Shown here in pieces: positions 6,795 to 15,899 of a stretch of DNA of 38,924 nucleotides (within the stretch, counting starts at the first letter, position 1; every line of letters starts with the position of its first letter). The stretch is from assembly GCA_036493475.1 (NCBI GenBank), contig DASXPS010000138.1, positions 1-38,924 of the forward strand. Reading direction: 5' to 3'. The position numbers and the translations under genes are program-made. Under the pieces are notes generated by a model. It had not been told where the DNA came from. It ran no database searches and worked only from the letters and a program-made list of their open reading frames with translations. This stretch comes from Sporichthyaceae bacterium (lineage in GTDB: Bacteria; Actinomycetota; Actinomycetes; Sporichthyales; Sporichthyaceae).

Positions 6795-8969
6795 CTAGAG
6801 GATGTAGAGCATCTCCTGGTAGGTCGGCAGCGGCCACAGGTCATCGGCGACGATGCCCTCCAGGGCGTCGGCGGCGGCGCGCACAGCTGCCATCGCGGGC
6901 AGCAGGGCCTTCGCCGCGTGGGTGGCCTCGGCCAGGGCGTCGTGGCCCGGGTCGGCGGTTAGCGCCGAGCCCAATTCGGCCAGCGCGGCCCGCAGCTCCG
7001 CCACGGGGGTGCTGATCGCGAGCAGGTCCGTGAGGTCCGGCTCGACGCCCGCCGCCTTGAGCGCCGCGACGTTGGCGGCCAACTCGGTCTGGTACCGGAC
7101 CGCGGCCGGTAGCACCGAGGTGCTACCGATCTCCAGCGTCAGCTTCGCTTCGACACTGACCGACAGGGTGTACTGCTCGAGGCCGATCTCGTACCGGCTG
7201 TGCATCTCGCGGTGGTTGAAGACCTTGTACTTCTCGAAGAGTTCCATGGCCGGGGAGGAGATGAGCTCGGGCAGGGCGTCCAGGGTGGTCTTCAGGTTCG
7301 GCAGCCCCCGCGCGGCGGCCTCGATCTGCCACTCCTCGGCGTACCCGTTGCCGTTGAACACCGCGGCACCGTGGTTGGTGATCATCTCGGTGAGGACGGT
7401 CTGCACCGCGATGTTGAACTCGGTCCCGGCGGCCAGCGCCGCCTCCAGACTCGTCGCGATGTAGTCCAGCGCCTCGGCCATGATCGTGTTGATGGTGGTC
7501 ATCGGCCCGGCCACGGACTGCATCGAACCCGGCGCGCGGAACTCGAAACGGTTGCCGGTGAACGCGAATGGCGAGGTCCGGTTGCGATCGCCGGGGTCGG
7601 TCGGCAGCGTCGGCAGGGTGTCCACGCCCGGCATCAGCGTGCCCTTGCCCTTGGACGAGGTCGCGGCGCCCTTGGCGATCTGGTCGAAGACGTCGGCCAA
7701 CTGGTCGCCGAGGAAGATCGAGATGATCGCCGGCGGTGCCTCATTGGCGCCGAGGCGGTGGTCGTTGGACGCCGAGGCGACCGAGGCGCGCAACAGCCCG
7801 CCGTATTTGTGCACCGCGCGGATGACCGCGGAGCAGAAGACCAGAAACTGGGCGTTGTCGTGCGGGGTGTCACCGGGCAGCAGCAGGTTGCCGACCGTCG
7901 AGGAGCCCATCGAGAAGTTGACGTGCTTGCCCGAGCCGTTGACGCCGGCGAACGGCTTCTCGTGGAACAGGCACTCCATGCCGTGCTTCTTGGCGATGGT
8001 CTTGAACGTGGTCATCAGCAACTGCTGGTGGTCGGCGGCCACGTTGGCCCGTTCGAACATCGGCGCGATCTCGAACTGGCCGGGGGCCACCTCGTTGTGC
8101 CGCGTCTTGGCCGGGATGCCGAGTTTGAAAAGCTCCCGCTCGGTGTCCATCATGAAGCCGAGCACGCGCTCGGGAATGGCGCCGAAGTAGTGGTCGTCGA
8201 ACTCCTGGCCCTTCGGCGGCTTGCCGCCGACCAGGGTGCGGCCCGCGTTGAGCAGGTCCGGCCGAGCCAGGAAGAAGTGACGGTCAATCAGGAAGTACTC
8301 CTGCTCGGCGCCGCAGTAGGAGACCACGGTGCCAGGGTCGTGCCCGAACAGCTTGATGATGCGTGAAGCGTGGGTGGCCATGGCCTGCTGGGAGCGCAGC
8401 AATGGCGTCTTGTGGTCCAGCGCCTCGCCGGTCATCGAGACGAAGATGGTCGGGATGCACAGGGTGTTGCCGTTCGGGTTCTCCAGCACGTACGCCGGGC
8501 TGGTGACGTCCCAGCCGGTGTAGCCACGGGCCTCGAAGGTGTTGCGGAGCCCGCCGCTGGGGAAGCTGGACGCGTCCGGCTCGCCCTGGGTCAGGGTCTT
8601 GCCGGCGAACTCCGCCAGCGCGGTGCCGTCGCCGACCGGCTCGAGAAAGCTGTCGTGCTTCTCCGCGGTGGCGTGGGTCAGTGGGTAGAACACGTGCGCG
8701 TAGTGGGTGGCGCCCTTCTCCAGGGCCCAGTCCTTCATCGCCGAGGCGACGGCGTCCGCGATCAGCGGGTCAAGGGGGGCAGCACGTTCGATGGTGGCCA
8801 GCACCGACTTGTAGACCGACTTCGGCAGTCGCTTCTGCATCACCGAGGTGCTGAACACGTTCAGGCCGAAGATTTCCCCGGGCGCCTCGTGGGCCGAGTA
8901 GCTGACGGTGGGCGGCACGTACGCCTCGACGTCGCGGATGGCTTGCAGGCGGATCGGGTTACCACTCAT
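6795..8969 (-). CDS. glnN: glutamine synthetase type III
   Basis: The 724-residue product is a GSIII, a family unrelated in length to GSI but with the same reaction; members form double-ringed dodecamers. Readable landmarks are the N-terminal [10 protein letters not shown] segment, [17 protein letters not shown], the catalytic [25 protein letters not shown], the ATP-site stretch [15 protein letters not shown], and [21 protein letters not shown] lacks the Tyr adenylylation loop of GSI, so GlnE control is not expected. The ATG at 8969 is preceded by GAAGGTGA; a GTG at 8978 overlaps that site and is less likely. It stands alone, 113 bases beyond the DUF4191 gene, and appears inserted into an otherwise conserved lipA-DUF4191-RDD-glnA order. 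Its leader holds a 17-base palindrome and a degenerate GlnR-like site. Confidence 0.95.
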   Translation of the reverse strand: MSGNPIRLQAIRDVEAYVPPTVSYSAHEAPGEIFGLNVFSTSVMQKRLPKSVYKSVLATIERAAPLDPLIADAVASAMKDWALEKGATHYAHVFYPLTHATAEKHDSFLEPVGDGTALAEFAGKTLTQGEPDASSFPSGGLRNTFEARGYTGWDVTSPAYVLENPNGNTLCIPTIFVSMTGEALDHKTPLLRSQQAMATHASRIIKLFGHDPGTVVSYCGAEQEYFLIDRHFFLARPDLLNAGRTLVGGKPPKGQEFDDHYFGAIPERVLGFMMDTERELFKLGIPAKTRHNEVAPGQFEIAPMFERANVAADHQQLLMTTFKTIAKKHGMECLFHEKPFAGVNGSGKHVNFSMGSSTVGNLLLPGDTPHDNAQFLVFCSAVIRAVHKYGGLLRASVASASNDHRLGANEAPPAIISIFLGDQLADVFDQIAKGAATSSKGKGTLMPGVDTLPTLPTDPGDRNRTSPFAFTGNRFEFRAPGSMQSVAGPMTTINTIMAEALDYIATSLEAALAAGTEFNIAVQTVLTEMITNHGAAVFNGNGYAEEWQIEAAARGLPNLKTTLDALPELISSPAMELFEKYKVFNHREMHSRYEIGLEQYTLSVSVEAKLTLEIGSTSVLPAAVRYQTELAANVAALKAAGVEPDLTDLLAISTPVAELRAALAELGSALTADPGHDALAEATHAAKALLPAMAAVRAAADALEGIVADDLWPLPTYQEMLYIL

Positions 8970-8992
8970 GGACGTCACCTTCGGCAGCGGCG

Positions 8993-9009
8993 GCGGGACC
9001 TGGTCCCGC
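8993..9009. promoter_or_regulatory. 17-base palindrome in the GSIII leader
   Basis: GCGGGACC-T-GGTCCCGC has perfect 8-base arms around one base and lies 24 bases upstream of the GSIII start codon. With a one-base centre it is better suited to bind a dimeric protein than to form an RNA hairpin. No known operator consensus is recognised. Confidence 0.5.
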
Positions 9010-9037
9010 GAAGCTATCCGCGGTCAAGGCACCTGTT

Positions 9038-9053
9038 GTGTCGTCCGTATTAC
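9038..9053 (-). promoter_or_regulatory. degenerate GlnR-like site upstream of GSIII
   Basis: On the minus strand the sequence is GTAAT-N6-GACAC, which matches gTnAc-N6-GaAAc at all but two positions. It lies about 70 bases before the GSIII start. The match is weak and may be chance. Confidence 0.3.
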
Positions 9054-9082
9054 GAGCAGGCTTCGGGCCGATCGGACCGCTG

Positions 9083-9781
9083 TTAGCGCGGCTTGGGGGC
9101 CCTCGGCATCCGGGCGCCCTTGGGCATGGGGCCCTTGGGCATTGGCGCGTTCTTCATCAGATCGCCCACCGCGCGCAGCCGGTCGTTGATATCGGTGACC
9201 TCGCCGCCCTTCAGCGTGCGCTTCAGCCGCATCATGTGCTTGGTCAGCTTGCGCAGCGGCACCTGGCCCTTGTCGTACCCGACGACGACCTCGATCACCG
9301 GGGCATCGGTCACAAAGCGATTCATCCGCTTGCGTTCGGCGTCCAGCAGCACCGCCACCCCACGTGGATCGCCCTCACCGATCAACACGATGCCGGGCTT
9401 CCCGACGGCCCGGTGCACCACGTCCTGGTTGCGGTTGGCCGCTACCCCCGGGGTCACCGTCCACCCGCCGCGGCGCATGGTGTTCAGCACCGCGGCCGCG
9501 GCGCCGGGCTGGCCCTCCACCTGGGCGTAGGCGGTCTTCTGCACTCGGGAACCGAGGGCCACCAGCGCGGACAGCAGACCGGTGAGCACCGCGAAGATGA
9601 TGCCGAAGATCACGTGCCCGATCAGCACACCGAGCGCGAACACCACGACGAAATCCAGCGCGAAGGCACCCAGCAGCCACAACGGCAGCAGCTTGTCGGT
9701 CTGCGCGGTGACCCGATACGCGGTGATGACCTGCTTGAACTTGCTGCCCTCGGGCTGCGGAGCAGCGCTTTTCTTCGCCAT
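9083..9781 (-). CDS. DUF4191 family membrane protein
   Basis: The 232-residue product belongs to the DUF4191 family found next to lipA in actinobacteria. It has a short charged N-terminus, two adjacent membrane segments (about 32-53 and 56-75), a soluble region with VGKPGIVLIGEGDP and a Lys/Arg-rich region ending in KHMMRLKRTLKGGEVTDINDRLRAVGDLM. The C-terminus carries a short repeat, PMPKGPMPKGARMP, encoded by imperfect 15-base direct repeats at about 9114-9145. The function of the family is unknown. The ATG at 9781 lies 11 bases after the lipA stop, so it is probably the last gene of the lpdA-sucB-lipBA operon. Confidence 0.88.
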   Translation of the reverse strand: MAKKSAAPQPEGSKFKQVITAYRVTAQTDKLLPLWLLGAFALDFVVVFALGVLIGHVIFGIIFAVLTGLLSALVALGSRVQKTAYAQVEGQPGAAAAVLNTMRRGGWTVTPGVAANRNQDVVHRAVGKPGIVLIGEGDPRGVAVLLDAERKRMNRFVTDAPVIEVVVGYDKGQVPLRKLTKHMMRLKRTLKGGEVTDINDRLRAVGDLMKNAPMPKGPMPKGARMPRAPKPR

Positions 9782-9792
9782 GAGGCGGCAGT

Positions 9793-10803
9793 TTATTCGG
9801 CCGCTGACGTGCTGCGTGCCGCCACGGCCTCGCGGCTGTGCTTACTGGTCCGCTCGGCCAGGGCCTCGCGACTGTGCTTAGTGGTCCGCTCGGCCAGGGC
9901 CTCGCGATACAACCGCCCGGCCCGGTAGGAGGAACGCACCAACGGCCCGGACATCACCCCGGCGAAGCCGATCTCGGTGGCCAATACGGCCAGCTCGTCG
10001 AACTCCTCGGGCGGAACCCAGCGCGCCACCGGGTGGTGATGCAGGCTGGGCCGCAGGTACTGGGTGACGGTCAGCAGATCCGTGCCCGCCGCGTGCAACT
10101 CCCGCATGGTGGCCTCGACCTCGTCGCGGGTCTCGCCCAGCCCCAGGATCAGGTTGGACTTGGTGACCAGGCCGGCCGCCCGCGCGGCGCTCAGCACCCC
10201 CAGCGACCGGTCGTAGCGGAACCCCGGACGGATCCGCCGGAACACCCGCGGCACGGTCTCGAGATTGTGCGCGAACACCTCGGGCCGGGACGCGAACACC
10301 TCGGCCAACAGCTCGGGGATCGCGTTGAAGTCCGGCGCGAGCAGCTCCACCCCACAGCCGGGCACCGTTTCGTGGATCGAGCGCACGGTCTGCGCGTACA
10401 GCCACGCCCCACCGTCCGGCAGGTCGTCGCGGGCCACCCCGGTGATCGTGGCGTAGCGCAGGCCCATGCGGGCCACCGACTCGGCCACCCGGCGGGGTTC
10501 GTCACGGTCCAGCTCAGCCGGCTTGCCGGTGTCGATCTGGCAGAAATCGCAGCGCCGGGTGCACTGGTCGCCACCGATGAGGAAGGTGGCCTCCCGGTCC
10601 TCCCAGCACTCGAAAATGTTGGGGCAGCCGGCCTCCTGGCAGACCGTGTGCAGGCCCTCCTCGGTCACCAGCTTGTGCAGCGCGGTGTACTCCGGGCCGG
10701 TGCGCAGCCGGGTGCGGATCCATGGCGGCTTGCGCTCGATCGGCACCTCGGCGTTGCGCACCTCCAGGCGCAGCAACCGGCGGCCGCCCGGTTCGACGTT
10801 CAC
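9793..10803 (-). CDS. lipA: lipoyl synthase
   Basis: LipA is a radical SAM enzyme that inserts two sulfurs into protein-bound octanoyl groups to form lipoyl groups. The auxiliary cluster cysteines are C55, C60 and C66 ([12 protein letters not shown]). The radical SAM cluster is C81-C85-C88 in CTRRCDFC, and the C-terminal RSSY motif (290-293) is present. The core is complete at about 299 residues. The protein is then extended by an unusual tail made of three 12-13-residue repeats ([12 protein letters not shown]), encoded by 36-base tandem DNA repeats. The GTG start at 10803 overlaps the lipB stop as GTGA, so translation is coupled. The likely targets are SucB encoded upstream and the GcvH protein, which is not in the window. 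Confidence 0.97.
   Translation of the reverse strand: MNVEPGGRRLLRLEVRNAEVPIERKPPWIRTRLRTGPEYTALHKLVTEEGLHTVCQEAGCPNIFECWEDREATFLIGGDQCTRRCDFCQIDTGKPAELDRDEPRRVAESVARMGLRYATITGVARDDLPDGGAWLYAQTVRSIHETVPGCGVELLAPDFNAIPELLAEVFASRPEVFAHNLETVPRVFRRIRPGFRYDRSLGVLSAARAAGLVTKSNLILGLGETRDEVEATMRELHAAGTDLLTVTQYLRPSLHHHPVARWVPPEEFDELAVLATEIGFAGVMSGPLVRSSYRAGRLYREALAERTTKHSREALAERTSKHSREAVAARSTSAAE
9827..9910. repeat. 36-base tandem repeat inside the 3' end of lipA
   Basis: Units at 9827-9862 and 9863-9898 differ at only a few bases, and a third, degraded unit begins at 9899. The period of 36 keeps the reading frame and encodes 12-residue repeats in LipA. There are no spacers, so this is a minisatellite-like expansion rather than a CRISPR. 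Confidence 0.85.
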
Positions 10804-11534
10804 GCCTTACCCCCCACACCCACACCCGTTGCGTCCGACGAAGAGTGTCCGGGCACCCACACTTCTTCGGACGCAACGGTGAAGTTGGCCACCTCGAAGG
10901 TTTCCGCGTCGAGCACCTCGGCCAATCGGCGGTGCACCAAGGGCGTCACCTCGGCCACGGTCACCGGCCGACCCAGCTCCCGGCTCAACGAGGTCACCGA
11001 GGCGTCGGAGATGCCGCACGGCACGATGCGGGAGAACCAGCTCAGGTCGGAGTCGCAGTTGATCGCGAAGCCGTGCATGGTCACCCCCCGGGCGACGCGA
11101 ATGCCGACCGCGGCGACCTTGCGATCGGGTGTCCCCGGCAGCCATACGCCGCTGCGTCCGGCGACCCGGTCGGTGCTCAGCCCCAGGTCGGCACACACCG
11201 CGATGATCGCGGCCTCGAGCTTGCGCACGTAGTCGACGACGTAAATCCCGTCAGGCAGCGCCACGATCGGGTATCCGGTCAGCTGACCCGGGCCGTGCCA
11301 GGTGATCTTGCCGCCCCGGTCCACCTCGACCACCGGCGTGCCGTCCCATGGTCGGTCCTCCGGCTCGGTCCGCTTGCCCGCGGTGAATACCGGCTCGTGC
11401 TCCAACAACAGCACGGTGTCGGAGATCAGCCCGGCCGCCCGGTCGGCGTGCAGTCGGCGTTGCAGGTCCCAGGCGGGGGTGTAGGGCACCGGGCCGCCAT
11501 GGGAGCTGACGTGCACAAACCGCAGGTGGGGCAC
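10800..11534 (-). CDS. lipB: octanoyltransferase (lipoyl-ACP:protein transferase)
   Basis: LipB moves octanoate from acyl carrier protein to the lipoyl domains of E2 and GcvH, the first step of lipoate assembly. The product has 244 residues. It shows [31 protein letters not shown], the catalytic Lys139 in DRKVAAVGI and Cys173 in [16 protein letters not shown] at 11534 is chosen since it follows the upstream stop by ten bases and gives the normal N-terminus (PHLRFVHV); the frame extends to a GTG at 11564 inside the upstream gene. The last 25 or so residues ([14 protein letters not shown]) are not conserved and are encoded by a strong palindrome. The stop overlaps the lipA start. Confidence 0.95.
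   Translation of the reverse strand: MPHLRFVHVSSHGGPVPYTPAWDLQRRLHADRAAGLISDTVLLLEHEPVFTAGKRTEPEDRPWDGTPVVEVDRGGKITWHGPGQLTGYPIVALPDGIYVVDYVRKLEAAIIAVCADLGLSTDRVAGRSGVWLPGTPDRKVAAVGIRVARGVTMHGFAINCDSDLSWFSRIVPCGISDASVTSLSRELGRPVTVAEVTPLVHRRLAEVLDAETFEVANFTVASEEVWVPGHSSSDATGVGVGGKA
10828..10877. repeat. long imperfect palindrome in the 3' end of lipB
   Basis: GTTGCGTCCGA at 10828-10838 pairs perfectly with TCGGACGCAAC at 10867-10877. After single mismatches the stem continues (10840-10843 with 10862-10865, then 10845-10847 with 10858-10860), giving 18 of 20 pairs and a loop of about ten. It is coding, yet lies just before the lipB-lipA junction. It looks like a REP-type mobile palindrome or a processing hairpin. 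Confidence 0.65.
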
Positions 11535-11544
11535 AACATCCAGT

Positions 11545-12432
11545 CTATTCGGCGGCGGCCGCACGGACGGCGGCTTCGACCGTCGGGTGGGTGAAGGTGA
11601 ACCCCGCCGCGGTCAGCTGGCGCGGCAGCACGCGCTGGCTGCGCAGCGGTTCGGTGGCGAATTCGCCGAGCACCAAGCGCAGGCCGAACTTCGGCGCCGG
11701 GAACAGCGCGGGGCGGTTGAGCACCTCCGCCATCACCCGGGTCACCCCGGCATTCGTCATGGGTTCCGGACCGGTCAGGTTGACCGGCCCGGACACTGCG
11801 GCGGTGAGCAGGAACTGGATCGCGCGTACCTCGTCGGTCAACGAGATCGGGCTCCACCACTGGTTGCCCGACCCGAGCCGGCCACCCAGCCCGAAGCGGA
11901 AGATCGGGAACATCCGCCCCCAGGCCCCGCCGTGCCGGGACACCACCAGCCCGGTGCGGATGCACACCACGCGGATGCCGGCCGCCGCGGCGGGCGTGGT
12001 CGCGGCTTCCCAGCGTTGGCAGAGCTCGGCCAGAAAGTCGTTGCCGGGTGGGGAATTCTCGTCGAGTTCGGTGTCGCCGCCCTCGCCGTAGTAGCCGATC
12101 GCGGAGCCGTTGATCAGCACACCCGGTCGGGGTTGCACCGCGGCCAACGCGGTGGCCAGGGTGTGCGTGGTGGCCAGCCGGGAGTCGACCAGCGTGCGCT
12201 TGTACGACTCGGTCCACCGGTGATCGGCGACGCCGGCCCCGGCCAGGTTCACCGCCGCGGTCACCCCGGCCAGCCCCGCGGGGTCCAGCGGCTGGTCCGG
12301 GTCCCATTGCAGTTCGTCGGCACCACCCGGCGCCCGGCGGACCAGACGCAGCACCTCGTGCCCGTCTGCGCGCAACGCGGCGACCAGTGCGGTACCGATC
12401 AGCCCGGAGGATCCCGCGACGACGACCTTCAC
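11545..12432 (-). CDS. TIGR01777 family NAD(P)-binding epimerase-like protein
   Basis: The 295-residue product is an extended short-chain dehydrogenase/reductase of the TIGR01777 (YfcH-like) group. The N-terminus [19 protein letters not shown] is the GxxGxxG dinucleotide-binding site. [17 protein letters not shown] and [18 protein letters not shown] (with the active-site Tyr of the YxxxK region replaced as usual in this group) are diagnostic, and the C-terminal DUF1731-type segment contains [19 protein letters not shown]. Its substrate is unknown. The GTG start at 12432 lies three bases past the sucB stop and its own stop is ten bases before lipB, so it is firmly inside the operon. A role linked to lipoate metabolism is suggested by context only. 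Confidence 0.92.
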   Translation of the reverse strand: MKVVVAGSSGLIGTALVAALRADGHEVLRLVRRAPGGADELQWDPDQPLDPAGLAGVTAAVNLAGAGVADHRWTESYKRTLVDSRLATTHTLATALAAVQPRPGVLINGSAIGYYGEGGDTELDENSPPGNDFLAELCQRWEAATTPAAAAGIRVVCIRTGLVVSRHGGAWGRMFPIFRFGLGGRLGSGNQWWSPISLTDEVRAIQFLLTAAVSGPVNLTGPEPMTNAGVTRVMAEVLNRPALFPAPKFGLRLVLGEFATEPLRSQRVLPRQLTAAGFTFTHPTVEAAVRAAAAE

Positions 12433-12435
12433 GGG

Positions 12436-14262
12436 CTACAGGCCCAGGTCTGCCTCGAAGGCGGCTTCTTCGAGGCGTTGCTTGACGGTGACCAGGAACC
12501 GGGCCGCGTCCGCCCCGTCGACCAGCCGGTGGTCGTAGGTCAGCACGAGGTAGCACATGGACCGGATCGCGATGGTCTCGCCCAACTCCGGGTCGTCGAT
12601 GACGACCGGGCGCTTGACCACTGAGCCGGTGCCCAGGATGCCGACCTGCGGCTGATTGATGATCGGGGTGTCGCTGAGCGCCCCGCGGCTGCCGGTGTTG
12701 GTCAGCGTGAACGTGCCGCCGCCCAGGTCGTCCGGTGTGATCTTGTTGTTGCGGGTGCGGCTCGCGATGTCCACCGCGGCCCGGCTGAGCCCGGCGATGT
12801 TCAACTGGTCGGCGTCGTGGACCACCGGCACCAGCAGCCCACGTTCGGTGTCCACGGCCAGGCCGAGGTGCACGTGCGGGTGATAAGTGATCTCTCCCTT
12901 CTCCGTGTCGATCGAGGCATTGAGCTTCGGGTGGGCCTTGAGCGCCTCGATGGTGGCCTTGGCGAAGAACGGCAGGAAGTTCAGCTTGATGCCCTCCCGC
13001 TGCTCGAAGCCTGCCTTGGCCTGCGCACGCAGCCGGGCGATGCGGGTGACGTCGACCTCGACCCAGCAGGACAGCTGCGCCGAGACCTGCAGCGACTCCA
13101 CCATGCGCGCGGCGATCACCTTGCGCAGACGGGACATCTGCTGCACACCGGTCTGCGCCGCGGCCGGGGTGGTCGCGCGTGCTGCGGTCGGTGCGGGTGC
13201 TGCGCCCGCCGGCTGCGGTGCGCTGCGGGCCTGGTCCTGCGCCGCGCGGGCAGCGTCGAGCACGTCCTGCTTGCGGATCCGGCCACCCACGCCCGTGCCG
13301 GTGATGGAGGCCAGATCGATGTTGTTGTCCGTGGCCAGCTTGCGCACCAGCGGAGTGACGTAGCTCGCGACGTCGGCGGCGTCGCCCTGCCCGTTGGACA
13401 CCGTCGGCCGGGCCGGGGCGGACGGTCCCGGCGGCGCGGGCGGTGCCGGGGGAGCGGCCGGTGGGGCCTGCGCAGCCGGAGCGGGGGCTGGGGCTGGGGT
13501 TGGAGGCTGGGGGGCCGGCGCCTCAGCGGGCGGCGGGGCCTGCGCGACCGGGGCGGCGGCCTGCGCGGCGGGGGCGGCCGGTGCCGGGGCCGCAGCCGGT
13601 GCGGCGCCCGGTTGGCCGATCAGGCCCAGCTGGGTACCCACCTCGACGGTCTGGTCGGCCTGCACGTCGATGGACAGCAGCACGCCCGCGGTCGGGGCGG
13701 GAATCTCGGTGTCCACCTTGTCGGTGGAGATCTCCAACAGCGGTTCGTCGGCGGCCACCGAGTCACCGACGTTCTTCAACCACTGAATGACGGTGCCCTC
13801 GGTGACGCTCTCACCGAGCGCGGGCAGCAGCACCGGGGTCCCGCTGCCCGCGGCCGGTGCCTCGGCGGGCGGCGGTGCGGCAGGCGCGGCCGGTGCCGGA
13901 GCCTGTGCCTGTTCTGGCGCAGCCGGTGCGGCCGGGGCCGGGGCGGCATTGGGAGCCGGTTCGGTGGCGGTGGCCGCGGTGGGCACCGCATCGGCGGGTC
14001 GGGCCGATCCGCTCGGCGATTCGCCGGCCTCGCCGATCACCGCCAACTCGGCACCCACGGCGACCGTCTCATCCTCCCCGACACTGATCCGCAGCAGCAC
14101 GCCGGAGGCGGGCGCGGGGATCTCGGTGTCCACCTTGTCGGTGGAGATCTCCACCAGCGGCTCGTCGGCGGCGACCGCGTCGCCCTCCTTCTTCAGCCAG
14201 CGCGTGACGGTGCCCTCGGTGACGCTCTCGCCGAGCGCGGGGAGGGTGACGGAGACCGGCAT
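12436..14262 (-). CDS. sucB: 2-oxoacid dehydrogenase E2, dihydrolipoamide acyltransferase
   Basis: This is the E2 core of a 2-oxoacid dehydrogenase complex; it passes acyl groups from E1 to CoA. The 608 residues show two lipoyl domains (1-77 and 142-217) with lipoyl lysines K43 and K182, each in [14 protein letters not shown]. Long Ala/Pro linkers separate these from a subunit-binding domain (300-338, [16 protein letters not shown]). The catalytic domain runs from 370 to the end, with the active-site His578 and Asp582 in DHRLVDG. In mycobacteria and Streptomyces such proteins serve pyruvate dehydrogenase and share E2 with oxoglutarate metabolism, so the substrate is not certain. The ATG at 14262 is preceded by AAGGAG. 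The gene follows lpdA (E3); no E1 gene is present. Confidence 0.95.
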   Translation of the reverse strand: MPVSVTLPALGESVTEGTVTRWLKKEGDAVAADEPLVEISTDKVDTEIPAPASGVLLRISVGEDETVAVGAELAVIGEAGESPSGSARPADAVPTAATATEPAPNAAPAPAAPAAPEQAQAPAPAAPAAPPPAEAPAAGSGTPVLLPALGESVTEGTVIQWLKNVGDSVAADEPLLEISTDKVDTEIPAPTAGVLLSIDVQADQTVEVGTQLGLIGQPGAAPAAAPAPAAPAAQAAAPVAQAPPPAEAPAPQPPTPAPAPAPAAQAPPAAPPAPPAPPGPSAPARPTVSNGQGDAADVASYVTPLVRKLATDNNIDLASITGTGVGGRIRKQDVLDAARAAQDQARSAPQPAGAAPAPTAARATTPAAAQTGVQQMSRLRKVIAARMVESLQVSAQLSCWVEVDVTRIARLRAQAKAGFEQREGIKLNFLPFFAKATIEALKAHPKLNASIDTEKGEITYHPHVHLGLAVDTERGLLVPVVHDADQLNIAGLSRAAVDIASRTRNNKITPDDLGGGTFTLTNTGSRGALSDTPIINQPQVGILGTGSVVKRPVVIDDPELGETIAIRSMCYLVLTYDHRLVDGADAARFLVTVKQRLEEAAFEADLGL

Positions 14263-14300
14263 GAAGCAAACTCCTTATTGAGGTGCTTTCTGAGGCATCA

Positions 14301-15689
14301 TCAGCCGTGGGCGTGCAGCGGCTTGCCGGCGAGCGCCAGGTGCGCCTCGCCGATCGCCTCGCCCTGGGTCGGGTGCATGTGGATCAGGGACGCCACCTCA
14401 CTGGGCAACGCCTCCCAGTTGTAGATCAGCTGCGCCTCGGCGACCAGCTCGCCCGCTCGGGAGCCGACGATGTGCACGCCGACCACCGGGCCGTCCTTGC
14501 GCCGTACCAGCTTCACCGCGCCCTGGGTCTTCAGGATCTGGCTCTTGCCGTTGCCGGCCAGGTCGTAGACCAGCGTCTCCACCGCGTCCGCGCCGTAGCG
14601 GTCCTTCGCGGCCGCCTCGGTGAGGCCCACCGAGGCCACCTCGGGCTCGGAGTAGGTCACCCGGGGCACCCCGTCGTAGTCGATCGGCACCACCGGCAAG
14701 CCGGCCACCCGCTCGGCGACCAAAATGCCCTCACCGAACCCGACGTGGGCCAACTGCGGGGTGGGGATCAGGTCACCGACCGCGGAGATCGTCGGGATGT
14801 TGGTCTGGCAGACCGCGTCGACCTTCACGTACCCGCGGTCGGACTCCACGCCGACCTCGGCATAGCCCAGACCCTCGGACACCGGCCCGCGGCCGATCGC
14901 CACCAGCAGCAACTCGGCCTCGAAGGACTTGCCGTTGTCCGTGCTCACCCGCACGCCGTTCGAGGTTTGCTCCACCCCGGTGAACCGGGCGCCCACCTCG
15001 AAGGCGATGCCGCGCTTGCGGAAGGCCCGTTCCAGCAGCTTGGAGTTGTTCTCGTCCTCCACCGGCACCAGGTGCGGCAGGGCCTCGATGATGGTCACCT
15101 CGGCGCCGAAGGAGCGCCACACGCTGGCGAACTCGACGCCGATCACACCGCCGCCCAGGACGATCACCGAGCCGGGCACCTCCTGCAGTTGCAGCGCATG
15201 GTCGGAGTTGATGATCCGGTTGCCGTCGATGGTCAACCCCGGCAGCGAGCGCGGCACCGAGCCGGTGGCCAGCACGATGTGCTTGCCGGTGTACCGCACG
15301 CCGCCCGCGTCCACGGTGGTCGGTGAGGTCAGCCGGCCCTCGGCCTCGATGTAGGTGATCTTGCGGCTCTTCACCAAACCCTGCAGACCCTTGTAGAGCT
15401 TGGTCACCACCCCGTCGCGGTAGGCGTTCACGGCCGGCATGTCGATGCCCTCGAAGGTGGCCCGCACCCCGAACTGCGCGCTTTCCCTGGCCGAGTCGGC
15501 CACCTCGGCGGCGTGCAGCAGGGCCTTGGTCGGGATGCAGCCAATGTGCAAGCAGGTCCCGCCGAGCTTGTTCTTCTCGATCAGCGCCACCGACATGCCG
15601 AGTTCGGCGGCGCGCAGGGCGCAGGCATAGCCGCCGCTGCCGCTGCCGAGGATGACAAGGTCGAACGAGGTGTCGGCGTCGCCGGCCAC
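14301..15689 (-). CDS. lpdA: dihydrolipoyl dehydrogenase (E3)
   Basis: The 462-residue flavoprotein re-oxidises dihydrolipoyl groups on E2 or GcvH with NAD+. It shows the FAD site GSGSGGYACALRAAE (15-29), the redox disulfide Cys46/Cys51 in GGTCLHIGCIPTK, the NAD site GGGVIGVEFASVW, the second FAD motif SAVGDLIPTPQLAH and the catalytic HMHPTQGE near the C-terminus. GTG at 15689 is the start: AGGAGA stands seven bases upstream and the FAD motif follows at normal distance. The frame is open further upstream without homology. It is the first gene of the lpdA-sucB-lipBA operon, with 38 bases to sucB, and an inverted repeat in its upstream region may be an operator. Confidence 0.97.
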   Translation of the reverse strand: MAGDADTSFDLVILGSGSGGYACALRAAELGMSVALIEKNKLGGTCLHIGCIPTKALLHAAEVADSARESAQFGVRATFEGIDMPAVNAYRDGVVTKLYKGLQGLVKSRKITYIEAEGRLTSPTTVDAGGVRYTGKHIVLATGSVPRSLPGLTIDGNRIINSDHALQLQEVPGSVIVLGGGVIGVEFASVWRSFGAEVTIIEALPHLVPVEDENNSKLLERAFRKRGIAFEVGARFTGVEQTSNGVRVSTDNGKSFEAELLLVAIGRGPVSEGLGYAEVGVESDRGYVKVDAVCQTNIPTISAVGDLIPTPQLAHVGFGEGILVAERVAGLPVVPIDYDGVPRVTYSEPEVASVGLTEAAAKDRYGADAVETLVYDLAGNGKSQILKTQGAVKLVRRKDGPVVGVHIVGSRAGELVAEAQLIYNWEALPSEVASLIHMHPTQGEAIGEAHLALAGKPLHAHG

Positions 15690-15727
15690 GGGATCTCTCC
15701 TGATCAGCTGGGTGTTGCGGGGCGTCG

Positions 15728-15752
15728 TGGTCCGACTGCCCAGACCGGACCA
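15728..15752. promoter_or_regulatory. inverted repeat upstream of lpdA
   Basis: TGGTCCG and CGGACCA form perfect 7-base arms separated by 11 bases, about 40 bases before the lpdA start. The spacing resembles a dimeric operator. The regulator is unknown. Confidence 0.4.
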
Positions 15753-15862
15753 TCCTTCCACTCCGCATCCGGTCCCAGCCGACCGGCCACGGGCGGGGTG
15801 GGGAACGTCTCACCACCTGCCCGGTCACACCGGACTTAACGCCGGCGGCCCGTCCGCAATGC

Positions 15863-15881
15863 CCGGCCCGGTCGGGGCCGG
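15863..15881. promoter_or_regulatory. hairpin before the 106-residue hypothetical gene
   Basis: CCGGCCC and GGGCCGG form a 7-bp stem with a five-base loop just upstream of a CATACT -10-like box (15886-15891) and the ATG at 15900. It may be an operator or leader structure. In such GC-rich DNA the chance rate is appreciable. Confidence 0.3.
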
Positions 15882-15899
15882 CGGGCATACTGGCTGATC

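Noticed and set aside
6795-8969. Glutamate-cysteine ligase or another ligase instead of GSIII
   Set aside because: The full set of GSIII segments and the 724-residue length fit GSIII only.
9827-9910. Possible CRISPR-like repeats
   Set aside because: The units abut without spacers and keep the lipA frame.
12817-14424. 535-codon Gly/Arg-rich frame antisense to sucB
   Set aside because: Mirror image of the Ala/Pro linkers of the E2 protein, not a repeat protein.
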